64,000 bases of DNA from an uncultured Desulfovibrionaceae bacterium. Its GTDB lineage: Bacteria > Desulfobacterota > Desulfovibrionia > Desulfovibrionales > Desulfovibrionaceae. The DNA is taken from the NCBI GenBank assembly GCA_949299515.1, contig CASGAP010000012.1:1-64000 (forward strand). The letters run 5' to 3'. Below are positions 10,048 to 17,757 of this stretch, piece after piece; within the stretch, counting starts at the first letter, position 1; every line of letters starts with the position of its first letter. Made by a program: the position numbers and the translations under genes. The notes beneath the pieces are model-generated. The model was not told where the DNA came from and ran no database searches. It worked only from the letters and a program-made list of their open reading frames with translations.

Positions 10048-12172
10048 ATTGAATAATTTCGGCTCTTATAAGGATTCTAACGTCTTTAATTTAAATACTT
10101 CTGATTCGGGTAAGAAAATCGTAATTATTGGAGGCAAAAACGGAGCCGGGAAAACAACTTTATTTGTGGCAGTCGAACTTGCATTATATGGTCATTACTG
10201 TTTTGGTTATAAGAATTCTGGGAAAAGGTACACCAAAAAAATTATGGCCTATATTAATGATCAGGCCAAGATGGATGAGGATGAAAGTGCATATGTTGCT
10301 ATTGAATTCTCTGATAGTACAAATGGAGATTTGGATCAGTATCGTATTATCCGTTCGTGGTCGTGGAAAAAGGGGGAGCCGAAAGAAGATTTCCAAGTGG
10401 TAAAGAATGGCCATTACTTAGTCGCGCAAGATTTAGTCGACTTTCAAATTTTCTTGCTTCACTTAATTCCTCCAGCTCTTTTAAGATTATGCTTTTTTGA
10501 TGGTGAACGAATAGCTGAGTATCTATTGGACGACCAAAAAAATAATGTGAGAGATGCTCTTATGGTTTTAAGTGGTAATGATACTTTTGATATTATGTAT
10601 TCTAATATTAGAAAGGTTTTAACTTCTAGTAATTCTAATGAGGACGGTATAACCAGGGAATATCTCCAGAATAAGTTTAAACTAAAAAGACTAAGGCAAA
10701 CTAAAGATCGTTTAGCAGATGAAATTGCAGAGCTTCAAGCCCAGCAGGATGAGAAAAATGCTGATATTGAACGGCTTAAAAAGGAATATTCAGATCAAGG
10801 CGGTATTTCTTTAGAAGAATGGAAAGCATTAAATACAGAGCTTAAAGAAGAGGAAGAACGTCGAGAACGCATCAATTGGGAGCGAAAAAATACAGCAGCA
10901 GAAATACTTCCATTTATTATTGTTGGGCCGTTGTTGGATCAGGTGCGTCCTCTGATTGCTAAAGAGCATGAATTCAAAACATGGAAAGCAATTTCAGAAT
11001 CTATTCGAACAGATAAATTCAAAAATGCAGTTGTTTCTTCTATAAATAAAGCTGGTGTTCCTGATGCTGATTGGTTGGGGGCCATTCTATACAGTGATAT
11101 TATAAAGTTTTTACTTCCTGTAAATGGATGGGGAGATTTTGTTCCTCTTTTTGGACTTTCAGATGATGATGAAATGAGGGTTCAGGCTGTTTTAAATCGT
11201 GTATCGCAATTTGAAGTAAAAAAAATTGCTGGTTATCGGAAACGCTTAGATAAGTCTCTAAAAACATCTCAGGAAATTAGAGAAAAACTTCAAAGTAGTT
11301 CCGTTGAGAATTATCAAGACTATATGGATGCTGTATCTAAAATTACAAGAGAAATTTATGGTCTTTCCCTACAGTCTCAGAGCAAACAAATAGAGTTAAC
11401 GGTTTGTGAGGAAGAAATTATTACTGTTGAAAAAGAATTAGAAGTAGCATATAAAAAATTAGAAATGGATATTAAACGTCGTTCTGTATCAGCTGTTTCC
11501 AGTAAGGTATTATTGTTACTGGAAGATTTGCAAGATATAATATTTGATAGACTGATTCGAGAGGTTAGGGAAGATACATTAAAAGAATTTAATCGTTTGA
11601 TTCATAAGAGGAAATTTATTGATGACATTCAGATCGATAACGAGTTTCGAGTACATTTGTTGCGAAAGCAGGTTGTGGAAAAAAAAGATCTGATTAAAAT
11701 CTGTCGTCAATCTGGTATTGCTGGTATTCAAAGAAGTTTGCGTAAATATGCATTTTCTCAGTTAAGTGAATTGATCGGAAATCCTGATGAAGGAGATTTC
11801 GGCAACGAATTGGAATCGTGTCATCTTAGTGAATTTGAGCTTATGGTGGAAATTGATAAAGATACTTTGTCTAAGGGGGAAACCCAAGTATTTGTTATGT
11901 CACTTTATTGGGCGATGATGCAACAGTGCAAGTGTGAACTTCCCTTTATTATTGATACTCCATTTGCTCGTATTGATACTGATCATAGATCTAATATAGT
12001 TGAGCATTTTTTTAAACGTCTTCCTGGTCAGCTTTTTGTTCTGTCCACTAATGAAGAAATCAGTTCGAAGCATATGTTGGCGTTGCATGATCAGACTTCT
12101 AATATTTTCTTGTTAGAATATGGTGAAGATAAATGTACATATATCATGAATAATCAGTATTTTGAGGTATAA
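10028..12172 (+). CDS. dndD: DNA sulfur modification protein DndD (SMC/Rad50-like ATPase)
   Basis: A 714-residue ABC/SMC-type ATPase. The N-terminal half-site begins MILQRIELNNFGSY, with Walker A GGKNGAGKTT near residue 37. Charged coiled-coil segments lie at about 220-260 and 395-490. The C-terminal half-site has the signature LSKGETQVF near residue 615 and Walker B LPFIIDTPFARID near 640. DndD is the ATPase of the DndCDE modification complex and is thought to supply energy or DNA nicking. It overlaps dndC by 20 bp, and dndE begins 2 bp after its stop, so translation is probably coupled. Confidence 0.95.
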   Translation: MILQRIELNNFGSYKDSNVFNLNTSDSGKKIVIIGGKNGAGKTTLFVAVELALYGHYCFGYKNSGKRYTKKIMAYINDQAKMDEDESAYVAIEFSDSTNGDLDQYRIIRSWSWKKGEPKEDFQVVKNGHYLVAQDLVDFQIFLLHLIPPALLRLCFFDGERIAEYLLDDQKNNVRDALMVLSGNDTFDIMYSNIRKVLTSSNSNEDGITREYLQNKFKLKRLRQTKDRLADEIAELQAQQDEKNADIERLKKEYSDQGGISLEEWKALNTELKEEEERRERINWERKNTAAEILPFIIVGPLLDQVRPLIAKEHEFKTWKAISESIRTDKFKNAVVSSINKAGVPDADWLGAILYSDIIKFLLPVNGWGDFVPLFGLSDDDEMRVQAVLNRVSQFEVKKIAGYRKRLDKSLKTSQEIREKLQSSSVENYQDYMDAVSKITREIYGLSLQSQSKQIELTVCEEEIITVEKELEVAYKKLEMDIKRRSVSAVSSKVLLLLEDLQDIIFDRLIREVREDTLKEFNRLIHKRKFIDDIQIDNEFRVHLLRKQVVEKKDLIKICRQSGIAGIQRSLRKYAFSQLSELIGNPDEGDFGNELESCHLSEFELMVEIDKDTLSKGETQVFVMSLYWAMMQQCKCELPFIIDTPFARIDTDHRSNIVEHFFKRLPGQLFVLSTNEEISSKHMLALHDQTSNIFLLEYGEDKCTYIMNNQYFEV

Positions 12173-12174
12173 TT

Positions 12175-12552
12175 GTGGCATTTAAATTGAGAACATCAAA
12201 AAAAACTGAGGAAATTCTGATTCAAATTGAACGGAGCACCAGCATTCCATATGCAACACTTATTAAACTTTCATTAGCGTTGTCATTGCGTAGGGGGCCG
12301 TTACAGGAAGAGGATTTTAAGACGAATAATTTGGGGCGAGAACTGAATCGACAGACGATTACAGGTGATGCAGATGCATTGTATAAGTGCTTGTTTGAAG
12401 TGTGTGCCCATCGACACATGTCTGATGAAGAATATTTCCCGGGAGCCGTAAAAGCACATTTGGATCGTGGTGCAGTTCTTCTGCAAAATGAATTGCGGTA
12501 CAGCAGCAATGACTTTCTTCAGTATCTTTCTGAACTTGATAAGAGCATTTAA
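12175..12552 (+). CDS. dndE: DNA sulfur modification protein DndE
   Basis: A 125-residue protein beginning MAFKLRTSKKTEEIL, then a conserved TLIKLSLALSLRRG segment, matching DndE, the small DNA-binding subunit of the phosphorothioation complex that favours nicked DNA in characterised homologues. It starts with GTG two bases after dndD; the AGG in TGAGGTAT at the end of dndD is its likely ribosome binding site. It is the last gene of the operon, and a hairpin follows about 70 bp downstream. Family assignment is firm through context plus sequence. Confidence 0.92.
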   Translation: MAFKLRTSKKTEEILIQIERSTSIPYATLIKLSLALSLRRGPLQEEDFKTNNLGRELNRQTITGDADALYKCLFEVCAHRHMSDEEYFPGAVKAHLDRGAVLLQNELRYSSNDFLQYLSELDKSI

Positions 12553-12620
12553 CTAGGATATTTTATGAATATCAAAGGAATACGTATTCATAAAAATCTA
12601 TAACTTATTTTTTAAAATAA

Positions 12621-12661
12621 AAAACTCCCGCCAATTCCTGTTATGAATTAGGCGGGAGTTT
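12621..12661. terminator. Bidirectional hairpin between dndE and higA
   Basis: A GC-rich stem with arms AAACTCCCGCC and GGCGGGAGTTT encloses an AATTC/GAATT extension. The T-run is long on the minus strand, so it should end higBA transcription well; on the plus strand it has only a short T stretch and may end the dnd operon less efficiently. Confidence 0.8.
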
Positions 12662-12761
12662 CATATACGCTCGAAAACCGTTAGATCACAGTTGATAGGT
12701 GATTATTTCTTTCTCGTTGTAAGTCATGGGTTTTTCAAGTTTACTATTGAATATATAAAAG

Positions 12762-13043
12762 TTACGCATATTTTGATATGTTTTCAAAGTCTTTGGAGTT
12801 GTTGTGCAGTTCTTTGGAAATGTCGTACTCCATTTGCAGGGTCAGCCAGAATTGGCTTGACGTGCCGAAGAATTTGGCTAGACGGATTGCCGTGTTGGCC
12901 GTGATTGCCCGTTTGCCTTTTATGATTTCTGAAATTCTTGAGGGCGTTAAATTTAAATGTTTGGACAGAAAGTGCGGTGTTATGCCCATGGGGATAAGAA
13001 ATTCTTCGTTTAAAATTTCTCCGGGGTGTGTTTTTATTCTCAT
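12762..13043 (-). CDS. higA: HigA-family antitoxin (XRE helix-turn-helix)
   Basis: 93 residues. It opens MRIKTHPGEILNEEFL, the HigA/VapI signature, followed by an XRE helix-turn-helix (LNLTPSRISEIIKGKRAIT) and the FFGTSSQFWLTLQ segment typical of HigA. It neutralises the HigB toxin and represses its own promoter in characterised systems. It begins 8 bp after the higB stop, behind AGGAG. The toxin-first order is the usual HigBA arrangement. The module lies between the dnd operon and the integrase, where it may stabilise the island; that role is inference. Confidence 0.93.
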   Translation of the reverse strand: MRIKTHPGEILNEEFLIPMGITPHFLSKHLNLTPSRISEIIKGKRAITANTAIRLAKFFGTSSQFWLTLQMEYDISKELHNNSKDFENISKYA

Positions 13044-13051
13044 ATAAACTC

Positions 13052-13330
13052 CTAGTGATAGTCCACGATTTCAACTTCATAGGCTGAACCGTTTTCCCAA
13101 ATAAAGCATATTCTGTATCTGTCGTTTATTCTTATGCTGTATTGTCCCGCCCTGTCATTGATGAGCTGTTCTAGGTGATTGGCAGGTGGTATGCGCAAAT
13201 CATTGATGTCATAGGCGGCGTTTAGCATATCAAGTTTTCGTAAGGCTGTTTTCTTGATCTGGTCAAATTTTTTGCAGTTTCCTGTTATATACAGTTGTTC
13301 CGTATGCTTGCAGCTGAAACTTTTTATCAT
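13052..13330 (-). CDS. higB: HigB-family mRNA interferase toxin (RelE/ParE superfamily)
   Basis: A 92-residue RelE/ParE-fold toxin. The pattern ALRKLDMLNAA, then LRIPPANHLEQL, then GQYSIRINDRYRICF is diagnostic of HigB, a ribosome-dependent mRNA endonuclease in studied cases. It is first in the two-gene operon, with higA immediately downstream. A perfect 25-bp palindrome lies about 20 bp before its start, the expected place for autoregulation by HigA. Intact, with no frameshift seen. Confidence 0.93.
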   Translation of the reverse strand: MIKSFSCKHTEQLYITGNCKKFDQIKKTALRKLDMLNAAYDINDLRIPPANHLEQLINDRAGQYSIRINDRYRICFIWENGSAYEVEIVDYH

Positions 13331-13350
13331 GTCAATCCCGTTGGTTGTCC

Positions 13351-13387
13351 ATGTTTACTGTTTAACAGTAAACATAGTTTTTGTCAA
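13351..13387 (-). promoter_or_regulatory. higBA promoter and operator palindrome
   Basis: A perfect dyad with arms ATGTTTACTGTT and AACAGTAAACAT around one central base covers 13351-13375, directly upstream of higB. On the minus strand a TTGACA at 13387-13382 is followed, 17 bases on, by a weak TAAACA, so the palindrome would cover the -10 region. This is the layout of an autorepressed toxin-antitoxin promoter. The palindrome is seen directly; the binding protein (HigA) is inferred. Confidence 0.7.
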
Positions 13388-13420
13388 ATTTATAGGCTTT
13401 TTTCGTAATTTCGTATTGGT

Positions 13421-14608
13421 TTATAACTGCAGGTTGTTGAGCACAAAGGCGGATTTTCTGAGACCTTCGGGGGAGTGGTGGCTGTACCGCAGGGTCATTT
13501 TGATTGAGGCATGGCCGAGCAGTTCTTTTACGGAAAAGATGTCTACTTTTTTCTGTACCAGCCATGAAGCGTAGGTATGCCGCAGGGTATGGAAAACAAC
13601 CTTGTCCCTTTTGTCCTGCACGTTCTGATTGAAAAGCCTGTCTGCAATCCGGTCAAAGGTATGGGAAACACTGGTAATTCTTCCGCCGATAATATTGGTA
13701 AAAACCAGTCCTTCCGCCCCGTCACCGTTGTCTATGCTTTCCAGCCGTTTTTTGCTGAACAGGGCGTGAATGCTGTCCAACATGTAGGCAACACGTTTTT
13801 TTCTGGCCTTGGGGTCTTTGATAAGAATAAGCCCGCTTTCAAAATCTATGCAGTTCCAATCAAGATTGACGATTTCGCCGAAACGCATTCCCGTTGACAG
13901 CGAGATGAGGGCAATTTCATACAGCTGTTCGGAATGTTCACGCAGTTCGCCAAGCAGGAGTTTGGCTTCCTTTTCCGTAAGATAGCGGCAGCGGTTGTTG
14001 TCCGTTTTGGCAAGTTTTATCTGTCTTGTGGGGCAGTCTTTGTAAACCAGTTCATCACGGCGTGCCAATGTCCACATTTGGGAAATGATGGACAGGGTAT
14101 ATTTAATGGAAGAAGGCGTCCTGTTGTTTCTTTCCATTTGGATTTTTATTTCTTCAATGTTGCGTGCTTTCAGCTCAATAAAGGGGACATGCCCGATAAT
14201 GGGCTTCAGCCATTTTTTGTATAAATACCGTTCCGATTCAATGGATTTTGGGGCTTTGTGCGATTGGGAAAGAATGTAGTATTCTTCAAAAAACTCGCTG
14301 AACGTAATTTTCTTTTTCTTTTCCTCTGCTTCTTCCTGTTCTTTTTTCAGGCGTTCGCTGCGGCGTATCTTTTTTTGCTCTGTTTTTGACGCGGCGCCTG
14401 TGCCTCGTAGGCTTGCGTCTTTGTATTTTTCAATTTCAAGGGCGGCTTTTGCTTCTGTCCAGCCTTGGCTTGCATAGCCTAAAATATATTCATAGCGTTT
14501 GTCGCCGATCTGATAGCGGATACCGAACAGCACATCCCAGCGTGAGCCGTTTTTCTTGGTTTTGTCCGTGAACATTCGTACGCCTTTATATTTTGTGAGG
14601 CTTCCCAT
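13421..14608 (-). CDS. Tyrosine-type site-specific integrase (possible -1 frameshift at its 5' end)
   Basis: A 395-residue phage/island-type tyrosine recombinase. The catalytic box I arginine is in STGMRFGEIV (near 242), HTLRHTYASW gives box II histidine and arginine (near 344), and the nucleophile tyrosine is in MTLRYSHHS (near 375). An N-terminal SAM-like core-binding domain covers about 100-190. The ATG at 14608 has no good ribosome binding site. A strong AAAGGAG precedes an ATG at 14640 in another frame, which would enter the integrase frame through a -1 shift at A AAA AAC. The gene faces away from the tRNA-Ala fragment 440 bp to its right, as expected for the integrase of this island. 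Confidence 0.9.
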   Translation of the reverse strand: MGSLTKYKGVRMFTDKTKKNGSRWDVLFGIRYQIGDKRYEYILGYASQGWTEAKAALEIEKYKDASLRGTGAASKTEQKKIRRSERLKKEQEEAEEKKKKITFSEFFEEYYILSQSHKAPKSIESERYLYKKWLKPIIGHVPFIELKARNIEEIKIQMERNNRTPSSIKYTLSIISQMWTLARRDELVYKDCPTRQIKLAKTDNNRCRYLTEKEAKLLLGELREHSEQLYEIALISLSTGMRFGEIVNLDWNCIDFESGLILIKDPKARKKRVAYMLDSIHALFSKKRLESIDNGDGAEGLVFTNIIGGRITSVSHTFDRIADRLFNQNVQDKRDKVVFHTLRHTYASWLVQKKVDIFSVKELLGHASIKMTLRYSHHSPEGLRKSAFVLNNLQL

Positions 14609-14619
14609 TTTGTGCGTCT

Positions 14620-14626
14620 GTTTTTT
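14620..14626 (-). other. In-phase A AAA AAC slippery heptamer in the integrase leader
   Basis: On the minus strand the reading frame opened by the ATG at 14640 runs CCA AAA AAC. Slipping back one base after AAC gives CAG ACG CAC AAA and then joins the integrase frame at its ATG (14608). The unshifted frame ends after 53 codons at 14479. The motif has the classic X XXY YYZ form in the correct phase. A one-base deletion in an A-run, real or from sequencing, would look the same. Confidence 0.5.
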
Positions 14627-14643
14627 GGATTTGTTTTCATTTT

Positions 14644-15047
14644 AATCTCCTTTTTGGAACTTTGCAGGGAGAATACCATTAAAATAATTTAAAATATATA
14701 ATTATTTTAATATATTATAAATGATATAAAGTGAGGAAAAGTGATGTAAAAGGATATAAAACGAAACGTGAAAACGGAAAAATCCGAAAATGTCAAGGTG
14801 CCCGAATTTTCTGTGAGCATTGGAGTAATTTTTTCTCATTTGAATCTGACCTCTTAGCAAAAAATGCCGAGTTTTTGAAATGCCCTTTCAAATAATCAAA
14901 ATAAAAATCCACCGTTTTTCCACCATTTTTAAGGTGAAATTAAGTGATTTTAAGTGATGTTAAAAAATCACTGACTAATTACTTAAATTTGGCATATCAA
15001 TAAGTTAATTATACAAACTCAAACGGTTGAATGATTTCTTTTGACCC
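14644..15047. other. AT-rich attachment-site flank with repeated AAGTGA motifs (no gene)
   Basis: About 400 bp without a credible gene between the integrase leader and the tRNA-Ala fragment. The motif AAGTGATGTNAAA occurs at 14739-14751 and 14952-14964, with related AAGTGAGGAAAA and AAGTGATTTTAA copies just beside each. Repeats of this kind next to a tyrosine integrase are candidates for arm-type integrase binding sites. The repeats are seen; the function is inference. Confidence 0.5.
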
Positions 15048-15092
15048 ATGGCATTCAAGAGGCCAGGAGTTCAATTCTCCTCAGCTCCACCA
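15048..15092 (+). repeat. Island attachment site: 3' half of tRNA-Ala(GGC)
   Basis: The 45 bp read as the 3' half of a tRNA: anticodon loop ATGGCAT (anticodon GGC), 3' anticodon stem TCAAG, variable loop AGGCC, T-arm AGGAG-TTCAATT-CTCCT, acceptor CAGCTCC and ACCA. The T in CAGCTCC would form the G3-U70 pair that marks tRNA-Ala. No 5' half is present upstream: there is no acceptor, no D-arm and no matching CTTGA stem directly before the loop. This is the expected scar of a tyrosine integrase that recombines in the anticodon loop. The intact tRNA gene should lie at the other island end, left of the window. Confidence 0.85.
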
Positions 15093-15100
15093 GTATTTCC

Positions 15101-15132
15101 AAAGGCTTATAAAGTTCGCTTTATAAGCCTTT
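15101..15132 (+). terminator. Terminator of the original tRNA-Ala gene
   Basis: Perfect 14-bp stem, arms AAAGGCTTATAAAG and CTTTATAAGCCTTT around TTCG, followed by T residues. It lies 8 bp after the tRNA fragment, so it was displaced with it when the island integrated. Confidence 0.85.
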
Positions 15133-15800
15133 TTTCGTGTCCAAAAATTGAGTTTAAAAGTCGGTTAAGTGAAAGAGAGCTAGTCAGAGAGTGAAATTTT
15201 ATTTTGCCGGCAGCGTATCGGGCAGATACAAGGTAGAGCTGCCAGTTTGTGTTATATTTTCTCTATATACAATTTGCTGTTTATGTAAATTTTGTTTGTA
15301 GAAGCGCAGAAAAGGCTGGTAGAAATTTATGAGGCATGGCAAGGTAGATTGGCATAGATAACCGCCATATGTTTTTACAGAATATCTTTTTTTGTCTTCA
15401 GTGTGCCGTAATGCTGAATTCTGCTGCTATTTTAAGCTGCCGCAGGGAAAATTTTTGTTAATATGTTTCCGGTAACTGCCTATAAATATATATCTTATTG
15501 TTTCTGTAGTGAAAATCGTCTATTCTGCCGATTTTGTCAGTTTTTTGCTAGAATTTTTTTGAATTTGCAATGCTGGCTGACAATTTTTACTTTATTAAAA
15601 TAAATAATTATAAATAGTTATATTATAATTTTAATTTTAAGAGTAAACGGATTCAGAAAATTTTTAAATCGACAGTCAATTTTTAGAAAAATTAAGTTGC
15701 ATAATTTTAAAATTCATGCAATATTTTATAAAATATTTCATAGATAAATTATTAAAAAATTTTTAAAATTATTTTTAATTATTTTTCATAAGGAGGCATT
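15133..15800. other. Long gene-free leader region
   Basis: About 670 bp with no convincing reading frame. The right half is extremely AT-rich. A near-perfect dyad with arms TTGCAT and ATGCAA spans 15697-15721, about 80 bp before the binding-protein gene, and is a candidate operator. Nothing else recognisable was found in the left half. Confidence 0.5.
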
Positions 15801-16802
15801 ATGAAATTTAAAAGTTTATTTACCGCGGTATTGGCAGGTATGCTTGCAATGCCTTTTGCTGTTCAGGCACAGACGTATAATGTTGCTGTCGGCGATCCAA
15901 AAGGTTCAGACCAGGCATCGGTTACCACGGCATTTGAAAAGCATGTTGAAGAAATGAGCAATGGCAGAATCAAAATTGAAGTTTTTTACGGTTCTGCTTT
16001 GGGAGATGAAACTGAAACTTTAAGAAACGTACAAAACGGAACATTGGCTTTTGCCGTTGCCGGAATAGCAAACGTTGTGCCTTTTCAAAAGAAATTAGGT
16101 ATATTGACGTTGCCGTATTTATGGAACAGTTTGGATGAAGCAGTAAAAGGAAATACCGGCAAACCTGCGGAACTGATAAATTCTTATGCTGTGCAGTCAG
16201 GCTTCAGGATTTTGGGGTATTCTTATACTGATTTCAGATTTATCACCAACAGCCGCAAACCTATTACAAAAATGGAAGATATGAAGGATTTGAAATTTCG
16301 TGTGCCGCAGTCTGCAGTGCTCATAGCTTCCTATAAAGCTTTTGGTGCTAGCCCAACGCCTATTTCTTGGTCTGAAACCTTTACGGCACTTCAGCAAGGT
16401 GTTGTTGACGGACAATGCAACGGTTATTTAACGTATCAGACAATGAAATTTGGTGAAGCAAATCAAAAATATTTAACCGAAGTTCATTATACGTATCATA
16501 TTCAGCCGCTTGTAATGAGTGAAAGGGTATTTCGCAAACTGAGCAAAGAAGATCAGGAACTTTTTGTTGAAGCGGGAAGAAAAGCTCAGCAAGACGCTTT
16601 GGATTTCCATATTAAATATACGCAGCAAGCAAAGGAACAGCTGATAAAAGAAGGTTTGGTTGTTTCTTACCTTGAAGATGAAGAAAAATGGAAAGAAGCC
16701 GCGTTAACAAAAGTATGGCCGGAAATGGAAGATTTTGTCGGCGGTAAAGAAGCGATTAATGAATATTTGAAGGCTATGGGCAAACCTGAATGGAATAACT
16801 AA
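15801..16802 (+). CDS. TRAP transporter solute-binding protein, DctP family
   Basis: 333 residues with a clear signal peptide (MKFKSLF, hydrophobic core, cleavage after VQAQ near residue 24), so the mature protein is periplasmic. DctP-family features follow in order: FEKHVEEMSNGRIKIEVFYGSALG near 45-70, NGTLAFAVAG, and the TDFRFITNSRKPI and LKFRVPQS segments with the ligand-carboxylate arginine. The start follows AAGGAGG. No dctQ or dctM membrane genes are adjacent; a terminator follows directly, so it works with a permease encoded elsewhere. The substrate (C4-dicarboxylate or other organic acid) cannot be read from the sequence. Confidence 0.9.
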   Translation: MKFKSLFTAVLAGMLAMPFAVQAQTYNVAVGDPKGSDQASVTTAFEKHVEEMSNGRIKIEVFYGSALGDETETLRNVQNGTLAFAVAGIANVVPFQKKLGILTLPYLWNSLDEAVKGNTGKPAELINSYAVQSGFRILGYSYTDFRFITNSRKPITKMEDMKDLKFRVPQSAVLIASYKAFGASPTPISWSETFTALQQGVVDGQCNGYLTYQTMKFGEANQKYLTEVHYTYHIQPLVMSERVFRKLSKEDQELFVEAGRKAQQDALDFHIKYTQQAKEQLIKEGLVVSYLEDEEKWKEAALTKVWPEMEDFVGGKEAINEYLKAMGKPEWNN

Positions 16803-16826
16803 AATTTGTGGCTCCCTAAGAAAAAT

Positions 16827-16855
16827 AAAAACCACCGGCTTAGCCGATGGTTTTT
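16827..16855 (+). terminator. Terminator of the DctP gene
   Basis: Arms AAAAACCACCGGC and GCCGATGGTTTTT, with one C-A mismatch, around TTA, then a T-rich run. It lies 25 bp after the stop codon. Confidence 0.85.
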
Positions 16856-16861
16856 ATTTTT

Positions 16862-17226
16862 TTTGCAGAAGTTTTAGATAAGCTGATGCGTTTTATTTCG
16901 TATAGGAATAATTTATGGTTGCTGTTAAAATTTTCTGACTTGTTGGCAACGGTAAATTATTATTTAATGGTTGCGCGCTGATAGGGCGCTTTTATTATTT
17001 TAGGCATATCTGGGAATGAATTAGGGGCTAAATTTTTTTTGGGGGTAAAAATATAATAATCGTCAGGTGGGGTTATTACTTTTTGCAGTGTACGTGTTGT
17101 ATTATTAGTTTGCGAAGATATTAACAGTCTGTCAGAAAGAGCGGTTTTGTATTTGTTAATTATTATTTAGTCAGTATAGCTGGTTGGATTCAGCAGATAG
17201 TTTTTTGTGCTTAAGCGACAAAAAAA
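16862..17226. other. Gene-free stretch before the tRNA genes
   Basis: About 365 bp in which I see no gene, repeat or structured RNA. It separates the DctP terminator from the minus-strand tRNA terminator. Confidence 0.5.
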
Positions 17227-17245
17227 GCCCGATACGGTATCGGGC
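17227..17245 (-). terminator. Terminator of tRNA-Phe
   Basis: Perfect stem GCCCGATAC/GTATCGGGC with the T-run on the minus strand, 11 bp after the 3' end of tRNA-Phe. Confidence 0.85.
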
Positions 17246-17255
17246 CTAAAATTTG

Positions 17256-17331
<76 letters not shown>

Positions 17332-17479
17332 AACGTGTGTTCTTTATATAGAAGTTATTTGACTTTGTCAAATATTATTTTAATTTTTTTATTATTTTTT
17401 TAAGTTTATCTTACACAAAATATACATACCGCAAGGAAAAGCGGTAATAACAAAATTTTTGAGTAAATTAAACAAAAAA

Positions 17480-17495
17480 GTGAGTAAGAACTCAC
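17480..17495 (-). terminator. Terminator of the Thr-Pro-Thr tRNA operon
   Basis: On the minus strand GTGAGT-TCTT-ACTCAC is followed by six T, just downstream of the last tRNA-Thr. Confidence 0.75.
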
Positions 17496-17503
17496 ATATT
17501 GAA

Positions 17504-17579
17504 TGGAGCCCATGAGCAGGATTGAACTGCTGACCTCATCCTTACCAAGGATGCACTCTACCTACTGAGCTACATGGGC
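17504..17579 (-). tRNA. tRNA-Thr (GGT), copy 1
   Basis: 76 nt with encoded CCA. Acceptor GCCCATG/CATGGGC and anticodon loop TTGGTAA (anticodon GGT). Identical to the copy at 17682-17757. Confidence 0.97.
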
Positions 17580-17601
17580 AGTAACTATTGCGTTGATTTT
17601 A

Positions 17602-17678
17602 TGGTCGGGATGAGAGGATTTGAACCTCCGACCCCTTGAACCCCATTCAAGTGCGCTCCCAGACTGCGCTACATCCCG
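17602..17678 (-). tRNA. tRNA-Pro (GGG)
   Basis: 77 nt with encoded CCA. Acceptor CGGGATG/CATCCCG, anticodon stem CTTGA/TCAAG and loop ATGGGGT, giving anticodon GGG. It lies between the two identical tRNA-Thr genes. Confidence 0.96.
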
Positions 17679-17681
17679 ACG

Positions 17682-17757
17682 TGGAGCCCATGAGCAGGAT
17701 TGAACTGCTGACCTCATCCTTACCAAGGATGCACTCTACCTACTGAGCTACATGGGC
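17682..17757 (-). tRNA. tRNA-Thr (GGT), copy 2
   Basis: Identical over all 76 nt to the copy at 17504-17579. First gene of the Thr-Pro-Thr cluster, which has only 3 bp between this copy and tRNA-Pro. Confidence 0.97.

Noticed and set aside
14479-14640. Independent 53-codon gene before the integrase
   Set aside because: It has a good ribosome binding site but lies almost wholly inside the integrase gene; a frameshift leader explains it better.
15048-15092. 3' end of tmRNA (ssrA)
   Set aside because: CAGCTCCACCA also ends tmRNA, but ATGGCAT followed by a 5-bp stem and a 5-base variable loop matches tRNA-Ala(GGC) much better.
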